From the NCBI GenBank assembly GCA_033239125.1, contig BSWB01000008.1, positions 14,042,001 to 14,106,000 on the forward strand: a stretch of 64,000 nucleotides of DNA, in the 5' to 3' direction. The notes beneath the pieces are model-generated. The model had not been told where the DNA came from, made no database searches, and saw nothing but the letters and a program-made list of their open reading frames with translations. This DNA comes from Fagopyrum homotropicum. Its lineage: Eukaryota; Streptophyta; Magnoliopsida; Caryophyllales; Polygonaceae. Below, one piece after another: positions 53,954 through 64,000 of this stretch (its first letter is position 1; each line of letters opens with the position of its first letter). The translations under genes and the position numbers were made by a program.

Positions 53954-56830
53954 GGAACTTATCATTCAATAATGATGGAATATCGGACCACTCTCCTGCT
54001 CTCCTCTTCACTGAATGCCTGGCTACCAAAAGGAACTTATCATTCAGATTTAATAACATTTGGGTCAAGCATGAGGGCTTCTTAGATGCTGTGAAAAAAG
54101 CCTGGGAATCTGAGATTGATGGGAACCACATGTATAGACTTGCTAGCAAGCTGAAGATTCTCAAACCCTTGCTCAAAAAATTCCCTAGTGCCAAAATGGA
54201 GGACTTACATGCTAGTATCTCTCAGCATCAACAGGCACTTAATGATGTTCAGACTAGGCTGCAGGCCAACCCCCTGGACAATCTTCTTCAAGATGAGGAG
54301 AAGAGTCGACTCTTAGACCTTAAAGGAAGCTATGACATGCTCAATTCCAACCTTGCTCAACTATCCAAGGCTAAATGGATTGCTAATGGGGACCAATGTT
54401 CGGCTTTCTTCTTTAGAAGTGTGAAAACTCATAGATGTGCTAACCAAATCACTGCAATCCAAACAAAAGAGGGTACTATGGTTTATGAACTTGAAGCCAT
54501 CTCTAATACTCTGGTGAACCACTTCAACACGGCCCTCAACACCCAGAATTGCTGCACACCCAATCATTTCCCAAATGTCAGCCTCCCCATACTTACCCTG
54601 GAAGATACTAATGCCCTCAACATGGTGGTTACTCAGGAGGAGATTAAGCAGGCTATTTTCAGCATTGGTGTGAACAAGGCACTGGGGCCTGATGGTTACA
54701 GCGCTTGTTTCTTCAAGGAAGCATGAAGCATAATTCACAATGATTTTACGAATGCAATTCAGGACTTCTTCTCTCATGGCCGTATGCTTAGACAAATTAA
54801 TCACGCCTCTATTTCCTTGATTGCTAAGCATGAATGGCCAACAGACCCATCCGACTTCAGACCTATTTCCTGCTGCAATGTAATTTACAAGACCATTGCT
54901 AAGATCCTGGCGAAGAGACTTAACGCTACCCTCCCTAGCCTCATCAGTACCAACCAAAGCGCTTTTGTTGCTAAACGATCAATTAAGCACAATGTGTTGC
55001 TTAGTCAGGAATTACTTCACAAGTATAGCAGGAAACACATCTCCCCCAGGGCTGCAATGAAGGTTGACATTTCTAAAGCCTTCGACACTGTGAACCACGC
55101 CTTCATTCTGCACTGCCTCCATGTGATGGGCTTCCCGAATCATTTCATTCACCTGATCAAAGAGTGTATCACGACTGCATCTTATTCTGTTAACCTCAAT
55201 GGTTCTCTTAGTGGGCACTTCAATGGCAGTCGAGGGCTGAGGCAGGGATGCCCCCTTTCTCCTCCGCTTTTTGTGATTGCAATGGAATTCCTGTCGCAGA
55301 TGATTGATAAGAGTACCTCTTCTCCGGATTTTAACTATCACCCTAAATGCTCCAATCCGGTCATCACCCATCTTGCTTTTGCGGATGACCTTCTTCTCCT
55401 TTGTCGTGGAGACATCCGATCTATCAAGATCCTCTTTGACACCTTGGTGGAGTTTGGAACCGTTTCTGGCCTCGTTATCAACCCAGCGAAGTCTCATCTT
55501 TTCACTGGAGGTATGAGCCAGTCCTTGATCGAGAATGCTACTGCTTATACGGGTATGAATGTGGGATCCCTCCCCTTTCTCTACCTTGGTGTGCCGATTG
55601 GTTGTAAAAGATTAACGGTTCCGGATTTCCTCTCCTTGATCCACAAAATAACCAGGCGTATTCAATCGTGGAGTGCAAAATGCCTTTCCTACGCTGGAAG
55701 AGCGCAGCTTATCAAGTCGATCTTACTTGCCACCTGCCAGTATTGGAGCTCTATTTTCGTCCTTCCTGCTAACGTTATCTGCACTATCAATGGGCTCTTG
55801 AGATCTTACTTCTGGTCCGGCACTGCTAGCAGCAGGCGTGCGTTGGTTGCCTGGCCCGCAATCTGTACTCCTCTTTCTAACGGTAGCCTCAACTTCCCTG
55901 ACATTAAAACAAAGAACAAAGTGGCCATCGCAAAACTGATCCTTGATCTTGATAGAGGGAGGCCTAACACCTGGGCTTCGTGAGTTAAACACCATCTTAT
56001 TAGGGGCAATGATTCTATTTGGAGCTGCTCCCTTAAGGCTCACCATAGTGCCTTTTGGAAGTCCCTCCTTTCGGTTAGGGATTTGGTCTTGTCTTCTCCT
56101 GCGGGGGCTCTAAGAGGTGATGCACTCACCGGCCACAACGACTCATTCTCGAGTAAGAAAGCACATGAAATTTTCAAGCCTCGATCTCTGGCTAACTCCT
56201 CGACCCCGTTCAAAGCAATTTGGCTCCACTCCAACATTCCTAAGAACTCCTTCATTGCTTGGATGGCCGCTCTAAACCGCCTTCCAACTCTTGCGAAGAT
56301 CTACTCCTGGAATTTGACCAATGATGCTACCTGTAAGTTGTGCAATCTCCTCCCGGAAGATGGCTCTCATCTTTGGCACAATTGTTGCTACGGGATGACG
56401 GTTATGGACATTATTTCTCGATGGACAAGGACCCCTCAGCCTACCCCTTATGCGGATAACATTTGGGATTGGCTGGCTTCATGGACTACGCTCAAGCCCC
56501 AACCGATGGACAGTGTTCGCATTGCCTTTATTATTGCCTTCATCTACCATATTTGGTCTGCGCGCAACAACATGGTTTATAACCATTCCTTTACCCGCCC
56601 TATCGATTGCGCTAACACCATCATAAGGTCTGTTAAGCTCCACTTTGCTCACAACTGGAAGAACCGCTCATCTCTCTCCCTGGATATGGCTCGCACCCTC
56701 AGCATTAGTCTCGTCTAATCTACATCCTTCTTGTCTGTAATGCTCCTGTTGATGTTCTTGTTCATGTCCTCAGCACCATGTATCTGTAAATTCTCCAACC
56801 TCAATACAATTACCTTTTCAAAAAAAAAAA
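53954..56830 (+). mobile_element. L1-type LINE H, 5'-truncated
   Basis: A plus-strand insertion ending in a poly(A) tract (about 56820-56830). TSD GGGTCAAACCCAA (53941-53953) and GGGTCGAACCCAA (56831-56843), one mismatch. It contains RT and a zf-RVT-like C-terminus, and the endonuclease is missing. AAGGAACTTATCATTCA occurs at the 5' end and again about 77 bp inside. Confidence 0.92.
53985..56718 (+). pseudogene. LINE ORF2: RT and C-terminal domain
   Basis: L1-like RT. Order: pre-RT helices (LNSNLAQLSKAKWIANGDQC), NKALGPDGYSACFF, SLIAKHEWPTDPSDFRPISC, MKVDISKAFDTVNHAFILHC, GLRQGCPLSPPLFVIAMEFL, catalytic FADDLLLLCRGD, then FLYLGVPIG, and a zf-RVT-like region (IPKNSFIAWMAALNRLPTLA, CKLCNLLPEDGSHLWHNC). 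Stops at 54724 and 55981 both fit TGG to TGA. Otherwise one frame is open for long stretches, and the last ORF (56083-56718) ends normally before the poly(A). The endonuclease domain is absent through truncation. Confidence 0.9.
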
Positions 56831-58261
56831 GGGTCGAACCCAACAGAGTTTAGTATTTTTTTTTTAAATTCAGTTATTGATTATAGAAACAAGTAACGGG
56901 GGGGGGGTTGAATTGATGCACACAAAACTTATGAAAACAAGTAACGCAACAAGTAAGACAATGATGGGTGAATCTACACAAGGTTGATTCTAAGCATGCG
57001 ATTGCTACTTTAGTGAGTTCCTTTTACAAGTTTTCAAGTAATCTCCCGTCTCGATAATATATATGTGTTGAGCTAACCGGCATCAACACAACTTAACAGG
57101 TTAGTGTTCCGTAAACCTACAAGAACAATTAACAAGTTAGCTTTCAAACAAAGACTAAGGGATATAAAGAAAAGATAAAAACCGTTAAACTTATCTTTAT
57201 ATTTGTGTTCCTTTCCTTTAAGCAATTACAACCCGTTATTACTTAAAGTTTACTACTAGATTAAAGACCCAAACCCGGAATCTATTAATCCTAGTTCTTT
57301 GCATGCACTTAAGAACCTAAGGTGATCAATCTCAAGTGATAGTAAAACATGCAATTAGACAATGAAGATCAAGGAAACACAAAGTATTACTGAATGAAAA
57401 CTTATATTAGAAAGAACTTACAACCAAAGTAACAATGCAGCTTCAAACCAACCCAATGTAGCAAGGGAGTTAGCAACTCATTACAAAGGTAGCAAGATAA
57501 TTTTAATGGAAAAAGTGGATTCTAAAATTGGATGATAAGTTCATGATTCTAGCAATCAGCCAAGGACTACTTATACTACAAATGACACTAAATAGAAGTA
57601 AATGGCCAGCCCAAAACAACCACCTTTAATGCCATAAAGGTGGTGTAAATAGCCGGAGCAAAGCTTCTGTCGTTGAACCGCAGGGGTGGCCTTCAGATCC
57701 GCAGGGGCGGTGCAGGTGAAAACGCTTGATCTTCTTCATGGCCGCAGGGGCGGCTAGGCAATTCCACAGAGGCGGATCTTTAATGCTCTTCAAACGTCTG
57801 ACTCTTCAACTTCCTATCGTTTTTGATGCCGAGCCGCCGGGGCGTCCCAGTGTCAATGCGGGGGCGGTGACACTGACTCTTCATCTTCCAACTCCCAAGT
57901 TGAGGCGCAGGCAGAGGCGCGGGGGCGCTGGTCTTCGCTTCTTCAAGGAAGGTCACCGCAGGGGCGCCAAGGGTAGACGTGGGTGTGGTGACAATCTTCG
58001 TGGCTGGCGCTGGCAAAGGCGCAGGGAGCGCTCCGGAGTGTGGTGTCACCCGCTGGGGCGGTGACACTGCTCCGCGAGGGCGGTGAAGCAACAAAAGCTT
58101 TGCTTCGTGAACGGTCTTCACTCCTAAGTGCTTATAACTCCTTCTTTATCTTCTTTTAGTCTTCTTCTTCTGGACCAAGGAGTTAGTAGCATAAACCGAC
58201 ACAAATGTAATAAAAAGACTCTAAAAACTAACCTAAATGATAGTGATTCCATCACCTATCA
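56831..58261 (-). repeat. 5' LTR of A', part 2
   Basis: The remainder of the LTR, with the GC-motif array (about 57676-58085) and the TGATAGGTGATGG terminus at 58261. Confidence 0.88.
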
Positions 58262-58690
58262 ACAATCAATATGACTTGGTAACATAACTATTTTCTTTAG
58301 TGGTGTTCAAGTGAACTATTTATAATTTTGTGCATCATCATTGATCCTGAGTGACCCAATCGGTCATGCCAAAGTGTAAATTCAACTCGGTTATCTAACC
58401 TTTTGTTAGATTTCACATAAGCATCAACTGGATGAATATGTGTCTCATATAATATAGAGGCTTGTCTTGGTGTTTTTTCAAGGATCTATTTCTTATCACA
58501 TTCATGTGTTGCGATGCACAAATATTCTCTCCCATTTTCATTCATGGTTTCCATATGAAACCCATTTTACGCACATCCTTAAAGCTCAATAAATTTTTCA
58601 AGATTTACTCAAATATAATGCGTCATTTATTACTATTTTTGTTCCCTTTGAGAGTAGAACAAGAGCTCTTCCCGAGCCTTCAATGAATAT
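58262..58690 (-). pseudogene. Ty1/copia GAG-pre-integrase fragment
   Basis: The minus strand reads LLSFKDVRKMGF near 58570 and WHDRLGHSGSMMMHKIINSS near 58365-58305, the GAG-pre-integrase signature. It joins the fragment ending at 5048 across A'. Stops are present. At its right end it meets gypsy pol sequence near 58690-58736. Confidence 0.82.
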
Positions 58691-58930
58691 ACACCTTCAA
58701 ATAAGGCCATCTGGACCTCTCTTGACAAGCATCACAACAAGAAACAAAGCGTTGCACGTCCTTAAATAAAGTAGGCTAAAAGAAACCAGATTGCAATACC
58801 TTAGCACAAATCTTGTGAGAACTAGCATGTCCTCCACAAGGTAGAGAGTGGCAATGTTGGATGACGCTTTCCACTTCGTCTTCCGGTATAAACCTTCGAA
58901 TAAGGCCATCTGGACCTCTCTTGAAGAGTA
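58680..58930. repeat. Imperfect duplication at copia/gypsy F junction
   Basis: AATAAGGCCATCTGGACCTC plus flanking bases (about 37 bp in all) occurs at about 58698-58724 and again within the integrase of F at about 58893-58919, with small differences. The first copy sits at the border between copia and gypsy sequence. Confidence 0.75.
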
Positions 58931-60731
58931 GAGGTTCATTCCAAAAGTATTGTCGGACATCCTTGAACAACTTCTTCCTTTGAGCATAGGATAGTCCGGG
59001 AGGTATTTCCTGACAAGCCAAATAATTTACAAAATCAGCAAATCACGGTTCGTTACCTCTAGAAATGTCACGGAGACATTCTTCCATCATGTGCAGCTGC
59101 TCGTCAGGGAAAGAGTCATCTATGGGCAAGTCGTCCTCTATGATGAGAGGAAGGCGACTTAGGTGGTCCGCCACAGAGTTATCGGATCCCTTTTTGTCCG
59201 AGATCTCCATATCGAACTTTAGGAGGAGAAGAATCCACCTAATCAGCCGCGGTTTTGCATCCTTCTTGGTGAGAAAATACCGTATGGCTGCATGATCAGT
59301 GTAGCCAATCACCTTCACTCCTACAATATTAGAACAACATTTCTCAAACGCATAAACAACTGCAAGTGATTCCTTCTCTGTAGTGGCGTAGTTCCGTTGA
59401 GCTTCATCTAGCGTCTTGCTAGCATAATAGATGGCATGAGTATGCCCATCCTTCTTCTATCCGAGCACCGCTCCTACAACCATGTCACTTGCATCACACA
59501 TCACTTCGAATGGAAGATTCCAATCCGGAGATTGAATGATGGGTGCTGAGATTAACGCTTCCTTGATCCTGTAAAAGACATCTAGACATTCCTTCGAAAT
59601 TTCAAAGACTACATCCTTCATTAGTAGGTTAGTCAATGGCTTAGAAATCTTAGAAAAATATTTGATGAACCTTCTATAAAATCCATCATGTCCAAGGAAA
59701 CTCCTTACCCCTTTCACCGATGATGGTGGAGGTAGCTTCTCGATCGTCTCGATCTTGGCTCTATCAACCTCAATACCACGATTCGAGACCAAATGACCTA
59801 AAAAAATTCCTTCGGTCACCATAAAATGACACTTTTCCCAGTTTAGAACAAGGTTAGTGTCTTCACAACGCTGCAGGACTAAGGAAAGGTTAGCAAGACA
59901 ATTGTCAAAAGAAAAACCATAAACGGAGAAGTCGTCCATAAAAACCTCCATGATGTTTTTGACATACTAAGAAAATATTGCCATTATACACCTTTGAAAG
60001 GTGGATGGAGCGTTGCACAAACCAAACGGCATCCTCCTATAAGAAAACGTACCCCAAGGGCACGTGAATGTAGTCTTCTCCTGAGCGTCTAGGTGGATGA
60101 GAATCTGAAAGAAACCACTATAACCATCCAAATAACAGAAATGAGAATGTTGCGCTAACCTTTCAAGAATTTGGTCGATGAAAGGTAGAGAAAAGTGATC
60201 CTTCCTAGTTGTAACATTCAACTTCCGATAGTCAATGCACACACGCCATCCCGTAACGGTTCTAGTGGGGATTAACTCGTTCTTGTTAGTCACAACGGTC
60301 ATTCCTCCTTTCTTTGGAAAAATGTGGACGGGGCTCACCCACTTGCTATTGGATATGGGAAAGATAATACCTGCATCAAGAAGTTTGAGGACTTCCTTCT
60401 TTACAACCTCTTTCATGATCGGATTTAACCGTCTTTGAGGTTCACGTGAAGGCTTGTGGTCATCCTCCATCAATATTTTATGCATGCACAAAGAAGGTTT
60501 GATACTTACTAGATCATCAGTTGTGTACCCTATGGATTTCCTATGTAATCTGAATACATTCATAAGCCTAGCATGCTCATCATCAGTTAAGGCAGCACTA
60601 ACTATGACCGGGTATGTATAGTTTGGTCCAAGGAAAGCATAACTTAAATATGTAGGAAGAGGCTTCAACTCCAATGTTAGCGGTGCCTTTGTTGGTGCGT
60701 TGACGTCTTCCAAAGTGTCCTTGGATGTTCC
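58736..60731 (-). pseudogene. pol: Athila-type pol fragment F (RT, RNase H, integrase N-terminus)
   Basis: Minus strand: RT start LRLHRKSIGYTTDDLVSIKP, KWVSPVHIFPKKGGMTVVT, CYLDGYSGFFQILIHL, catalytic FMDDFSVYG after a stop at 59967, RNase H with YTDHAAIRYFLTKKDAKPRL, then HCHSLPCGGHASSHKICAKV of the integrase zinc finger, ending near CCDAC at 58736. Stops near 59455 and 59042 also occur. It is B/C-like in sequence. D interrupts it at 60731, so its 5' part lies beyond the window. Confidence 0.9.
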
Positions 60732-62185
60732 TGACCGAAGGTATTTCTATGGTCGTCTATACCCAATCAAAAGTAAATCCCGACTTAGCACTAAGAACAA
60801 GTATAGTGATTAAGTAAGGGTCGAACCCAAGAGAGTTGAGGTGTTTTAGATGCAATTATCGATTATAATGACAAGTGACACAAAGGGGGGGGTTTGGTTG
60901 AATTGATTCACAAAAACTAATGAAAACGATTAATGCGACAAGTAAGACAATAATGGGTGAATCTACACTAGGTTGATTCTAAGCATGCAATTGCTACTTT
61001 GGTGTATTCCTTTTACAAGTTTTTAAGTAATCTCCCGTCTCGATCACACATATGTGTGAAGCCAACCGGCATCAACACAACTTAACCTATTAAAGTTCCG
61101 TAAACCTACAAGAACAAATAATAAGTTAGCATTCAAACAAAGACAAAGGGATATAAAGAGAAGATTAAAACCGTTAAACTTATCTTTATATTTGTGTTCC
61201 TTTTCTTTAAGTAAATACAACCCGTTATTACTTAAAGTTGCTACTAGATTAAAGACCCGAACCCGGAACCTATTAATCCTAGTTGTTTACATGCACTTTA
61301 GAATCTAAGGTGATCAATCTCAAGTAATAGTTAACATGCAATTAAACAATGGAAATCAAGGAAACACAAAGCATTACTGGATAAAAACTTATATTAAAAG
61401 AACTTATAACCAAAGTAAACAAAGCAGCTTCAAACCAACTCAATGTAGCAAGGGAGTTAGCAACTCATTACAATGGAAAACTCAAGTCTAAAATGGATTT
61501 TTGTGAGGGAAAGCATGGATGATTCTAGCAATCAGCCATGATTTATACTACAAAAGACACTTAATTAGGAGTAAATAGCCGGCCTAAAACAGCCACCTTT
61601 AATGCCATAAAGGTGGTGTAAACAGCCGGAGTAAAGCTTCTGGCGTTAAACCGCAGGGGCGGCCTTCAAGACCCGCAGGGGCAGTTTAGGCAAAATCGGT
61701 TGATCTTCTTCATAACCGCTGGGGCGGCTACACAGATCCGCTGGGGCGATTCTTTAATGTACTTCAACGTCTGACCTTTCGTCTTCCTGACATTTTTGAT
61801 GTCAAGGCGCAGGGGCACCTCAAGGCCAACGCAATGGCGGTGACACAGACTCTTCGCCTTCCAGCTCCCAAGGCGAGGCGTAGACAGGGCGCAGTGGGAG
61901 GCGCAGGGGCGGTGACCTGCATCTTGGCCGGCGCTGGTGAAGGTGCTGGGAGCGCTTCAGTGGGAAGTGTCACCTACTGGGGCGGCTGCAAGGGCCCGCG
62001 GGGGCGGTGGAGCAACATAAACTTTGCTTCTTGATCGATCTTTGCTCCTAAGTGCTTATAACTCCTTCCTTAGCTTCTTTTGATCTTCTTCTTCTGGACC
62101 AAGGAGTTAGTAGCATAAACCGACACTAATGCAATAAAAAGACTCTAAAAACTACCCTAAATGATAGTGATTCCATCACCTATCA
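60732..62185 (-). repeat. 3' LTR of D
   Basis: TGATAGGTGATGG to CTTCGGTCA, 1454 bp, with the GC-motif array at about 61651-62005. Closest to the LTRs of A. Confidence 0.9.
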
Positions 62186-62200
62186 AACTCCCCCATACTT
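62186..62200 (-). other. Polypurine tract of D
   Basis: AAGTATGGGGGAGTT on the minus strand. Confidence 0.85.
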
Positions 62201-62745
62201 AGACCTTTTACTCATCCCGAGTAAAACAAATGACAGCAATTAAACTCAAGGTCTCAGGAAGCAAGGGAAAGAAAGAGAAATAATGGAAAACTAGAGAAAA
62301 ACCAAGAGAGAGAGAAAGGAAAAGAGAGGAAATGTGAGAAAAAGAAAAACTACCATCCTTATTGCTCCAAGAGTGGCCTACCCGGACAACCTCCTTATGA
62401 CTCCCCTTTTTATGTCGCCAAAACGCCGGAAGGGAAACCTACACTCGGTGTCGCTCATCTTGCCAAGGCGCCCTTTCGGGTTTTCACCTTGCCACTCTTC
62501 TTCTTTTCTCTCTTAAGCTCACATCCCTCAAGTCCAATTTTGCACCAACCTAAGGTTGGTCTGACTACCTTCTTTTTACCTAAACCGCCCTTTCGGGTTT
62601 TCGGTTTATCCAAGAATTTTCATGCCTTTTTCATTTCTTTGGCTTTTTTTTTTCAAACTGATTTCAATAATGCAAAACAAAATGTCAAAAACAACTAACA
62701 AACTGTACAAGCAATGATATATATCCCTCCCCCATACTTGAAGTG

Positions 62746-62763
62746 CACTTTGTCTTCAAAGTG
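62746..62763 (-). other. HP2 hairpin of D
   Basis: CACTTTG / AAGA / CAAAGTG on the minus strand; the loop varies by one base from A. Confidence 0.72.
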
Positions 62764-62810
62764 AAAATGAGTCAAAGATAAATGTGGAAGAAGGGAAAGA
62801 AATGTACCCC

Positions 62811-63919
62811 TCACTGGGGTGGTCCAGATGGACTACCAGGACCCTCCTCTGGCGGGTAAGGGAAATGGCGGAAGAAGTGCTCCTGCCACTGGTAGATATC
62901 ATCGATGCGGTCCTGCTGGGAAGTTATCCGGCGACCAAAGGAGGTCTCAAAACTGGCCTGCCAAGCCAGCTGTTGAGCCTCCAGCTGCTGCTGCTGGGCT
63001 GCCTACCACGCCTCCTGCCTTTGGTCAAAGTGTGAGGTCATGGAGGTGGCAAAGATGTCCTGCCAGCTCTGCTGCTGCTCCAGCATAGTTCGCTGGTAGT
63101 CGGACTGCCAAGCCCGGTGCTGGGTCGTCATGACCGCCATGGCCGCCATCTGAGCCTGAAGGCTCGCAAGGGCCGGGTCCTCCTCTAGTGCCGCTGTGGG
63201 CATCTCCTCGTCGTCAGGAATGGGCAGATGCTCTTCCTGATGAGCTCGGCTGGAGCTGGCAGCATGCCTCTCCACAAAGGCCACTAGTGGCCGTCTCGGC
63301 ACGAAGGGATCTGCCGGAATGTAAAGATTGGAGAACTCCTCCCCTAATGGTAAAGGCCGGGGGAGGTACGTCAGGTGGCTCCCATCAGCAAGGGAGATCC
63401 AGAACAGGTTCTCCCCGTCCCGTCAGAGGAGCTTGCACCTCCTAAGCATCCCCTCTGTGTAAAGGGGAGCCTCCAACCCATCCTCTAGGTCGGACAGGTT
63501 CATGACCTGTGAAGTGATCAAAGAGATCACCCCACCTCCGACGATGTCCCTCGGCTCATTCCTCCTAATCCGCTTCAAAGCGGCAAGGAAGAGGTACGGC
63601 CAATCCATCACCTTCTCTCTCTGAGGAAGGCAGGAGTAGAGTAGAGGGAGGTCCTTGAGGGCGACCTTGTTCTCCTCTTTGTGTCCACAGAAGACACTCA
63701 TCAGGATCTTGGAGAGGAGCCTCAAGGAGGGGTGAGTGAGCTTGTTGGAGTACTCACCCCCAACATAGAATTCTGACCCGGTAGCCACCTGCCAAAACTC
63801 ACATAGATCCAGTGTAGGAACAGTCTCCCACCAGATCTCAGAAGGGTTTAAAGTCACCCCAAAGGCCTCCTGAAGCTGGAAGTAATCTAGTGTGTATTTC
63901 ACCTTGTTGAACTTGAAGG
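62811..63919 (-). pseudogene. Athila extra ORF of D, nearly complete
   Basis: From the upstream cut: FKFNKVKYTLDYFQLQEAFG, LDLCEFWQVATGSEFYVGGE, DIVGGGVISLITSQVMNLSD, YTEGMLRRCKLL, then LPRPLPLGEEFSNLYIPADP, the acidic PIPDDEEMPTAALEED, the AWQ-rich tail and PPEEGPGSPSGPPQ with a stop at 62811. Only two in-frame stops are seen (about 63423, CGA/CGG to TGA; about 63003, CAG to TAG). It is the best-preserved A-type copy of this ORF in the window. Confidence 0.83.
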
Positions 63920-64000
63920 TGTAACAACTGGTGTTATTTGGAGTATTTGAGAGCTCCAATAAATAAAGTTGCAGTTGAGAGAAATGATCGGGACATCGGA
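63920..64000. mobile_element. Probable start of another LTR insertion
   Basis: At 63920 the sequence leaves the collinear extra ORF and begins TGTAACAACTGGTG, a plausible LTR terminus. The five bases before it (GAAGG) would be the TSD. Only 81 bp are visible, so identity is unknown. Confidence 0.5.

Larger units (their letters stand above)
5049..58261 (-). mobile_element. Athila-type LTR retrotransposon A' (non-autonomous, heavily nested)
   Basis: The 3' LTR is 5049-6512 and the 5' LTR is 53856-58261 (interrupted by LINE H), with the PBS at 53834-53850 and the PPT at 6513-6527. Flanks ACATT (left) and ACAAT (right) form an imperfect 5-bp TSD in a copia gene whose halves match across the gap. 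Without insertions the order is LTR, PBS, gag, HP1 hairpin, GC-motif leader, extra ORF, HP2 hairpin, PPT, LTR. No protease, RT, RNase H or integrase is present, so it is non-autonomous. It hosts elements A, B and H. Confidence 0.88.
60732..63919 (-). mobile_element. A-family element D, 3' part
   Basis: 3' LTR, PPT, 3' UTR hairpins, HP2 and most of the extra ORF of an A-family element. Its left TSD would be GTTCC (60727-60731); the rest lies to the right of the window, beyond another insertion at 63920. Confidence 0.88.

Noticed and set aside
1..64000. tRNA, rRNA or cellular genes
   Set aside because: The only tRNA-related sequences are primer-binding sites; every domain recognised belongs to a retroelement.

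Overview
The window is plant nuclear DNA, most likely from a eudicot, and consists almost entirely of nested retrotransposons. I find no cellular protein gene, tRNA, rRNA or CRISPR array. The case for a plant rests on Athila-type Ty3/gypsy elements (primer-binding sites starting TGGCGCC or TGGCGCT and running into TTGCCGGGG, an extra ORF after pol), Ty1/copia elements, and two kinds of non-LTR element. I cannot name the species. My labels are A', A, B, B1, B2, C, D, F (gypsy), E (copia), and G and H (non-LTR).

Nesting was worked out from LTR ends, target-site duplications (TSDs), primer-binding sites (PBS) and polypurine tracts (PPT). The oldest layer is a decayed minus-strand copia element: 58690-58262, then 5048-4763, then 2403-1520. 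Non-LTR element G (2404-4745) interrupts its integrase. Element A' (5049-58261, minus) was inserted into it. A' then received three insertions: A (7690-32207, minus, TSD GCCGT), B (32974-51521, plus, TSD ATGCT) and LINE H (53954-56830, in the 5' LTR). A in turn received C (10587-21790, minus, TSD AGCGA) and two solo LTRs, B1 (22055-23824, TSD GTGAG) and B2 (25510-27262, TSD GGTAC). B received copia E (42884-49177, TSD TAACT). At the right, a gypsy pol fragment F (58736-60731) is interrupted by D (60732 onward), and D seems to be interrupted by a further LTR from 63920.

Most copies are defective in different ways. C is the youngest: its LTRs differ at about nine positions, and a single 1-nt frameshift splits an otherwise open gag-pol. 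A lacks reverse transcriptase (RT) and RNase H. B lacks the integrase core and has many stops in gag-pol, but keeps an intact 511-residue downstream ORF. A' has lost all of pol by what looks like an in-frame deletion. C carries no downstream ORF.

The more novel content is small structure inside the elements. (1) The transcribed part of B- and C-family LTRs holds a two-stem hairpin whose loop is a 12-nt palindrome (CCACGGCCGTGG type); its stems covary between copies. (2) Two further hairpins bracket the extra ORF: HP1 (loop AGGCAA) about 42 nt after the pol stop, and HP2 (loop AGGA or GGGA) just before a G-rich PPT-like tract. Both show compensatory changes. (3) Each family carries arrays of its own 12-bp dyad (CCGCAGGGGCGG in A, A' and D; CCACGGCCGTGG in B and C), placed just upstream of the TATA box and again in pol linkers and in the leader of the extra ORF.
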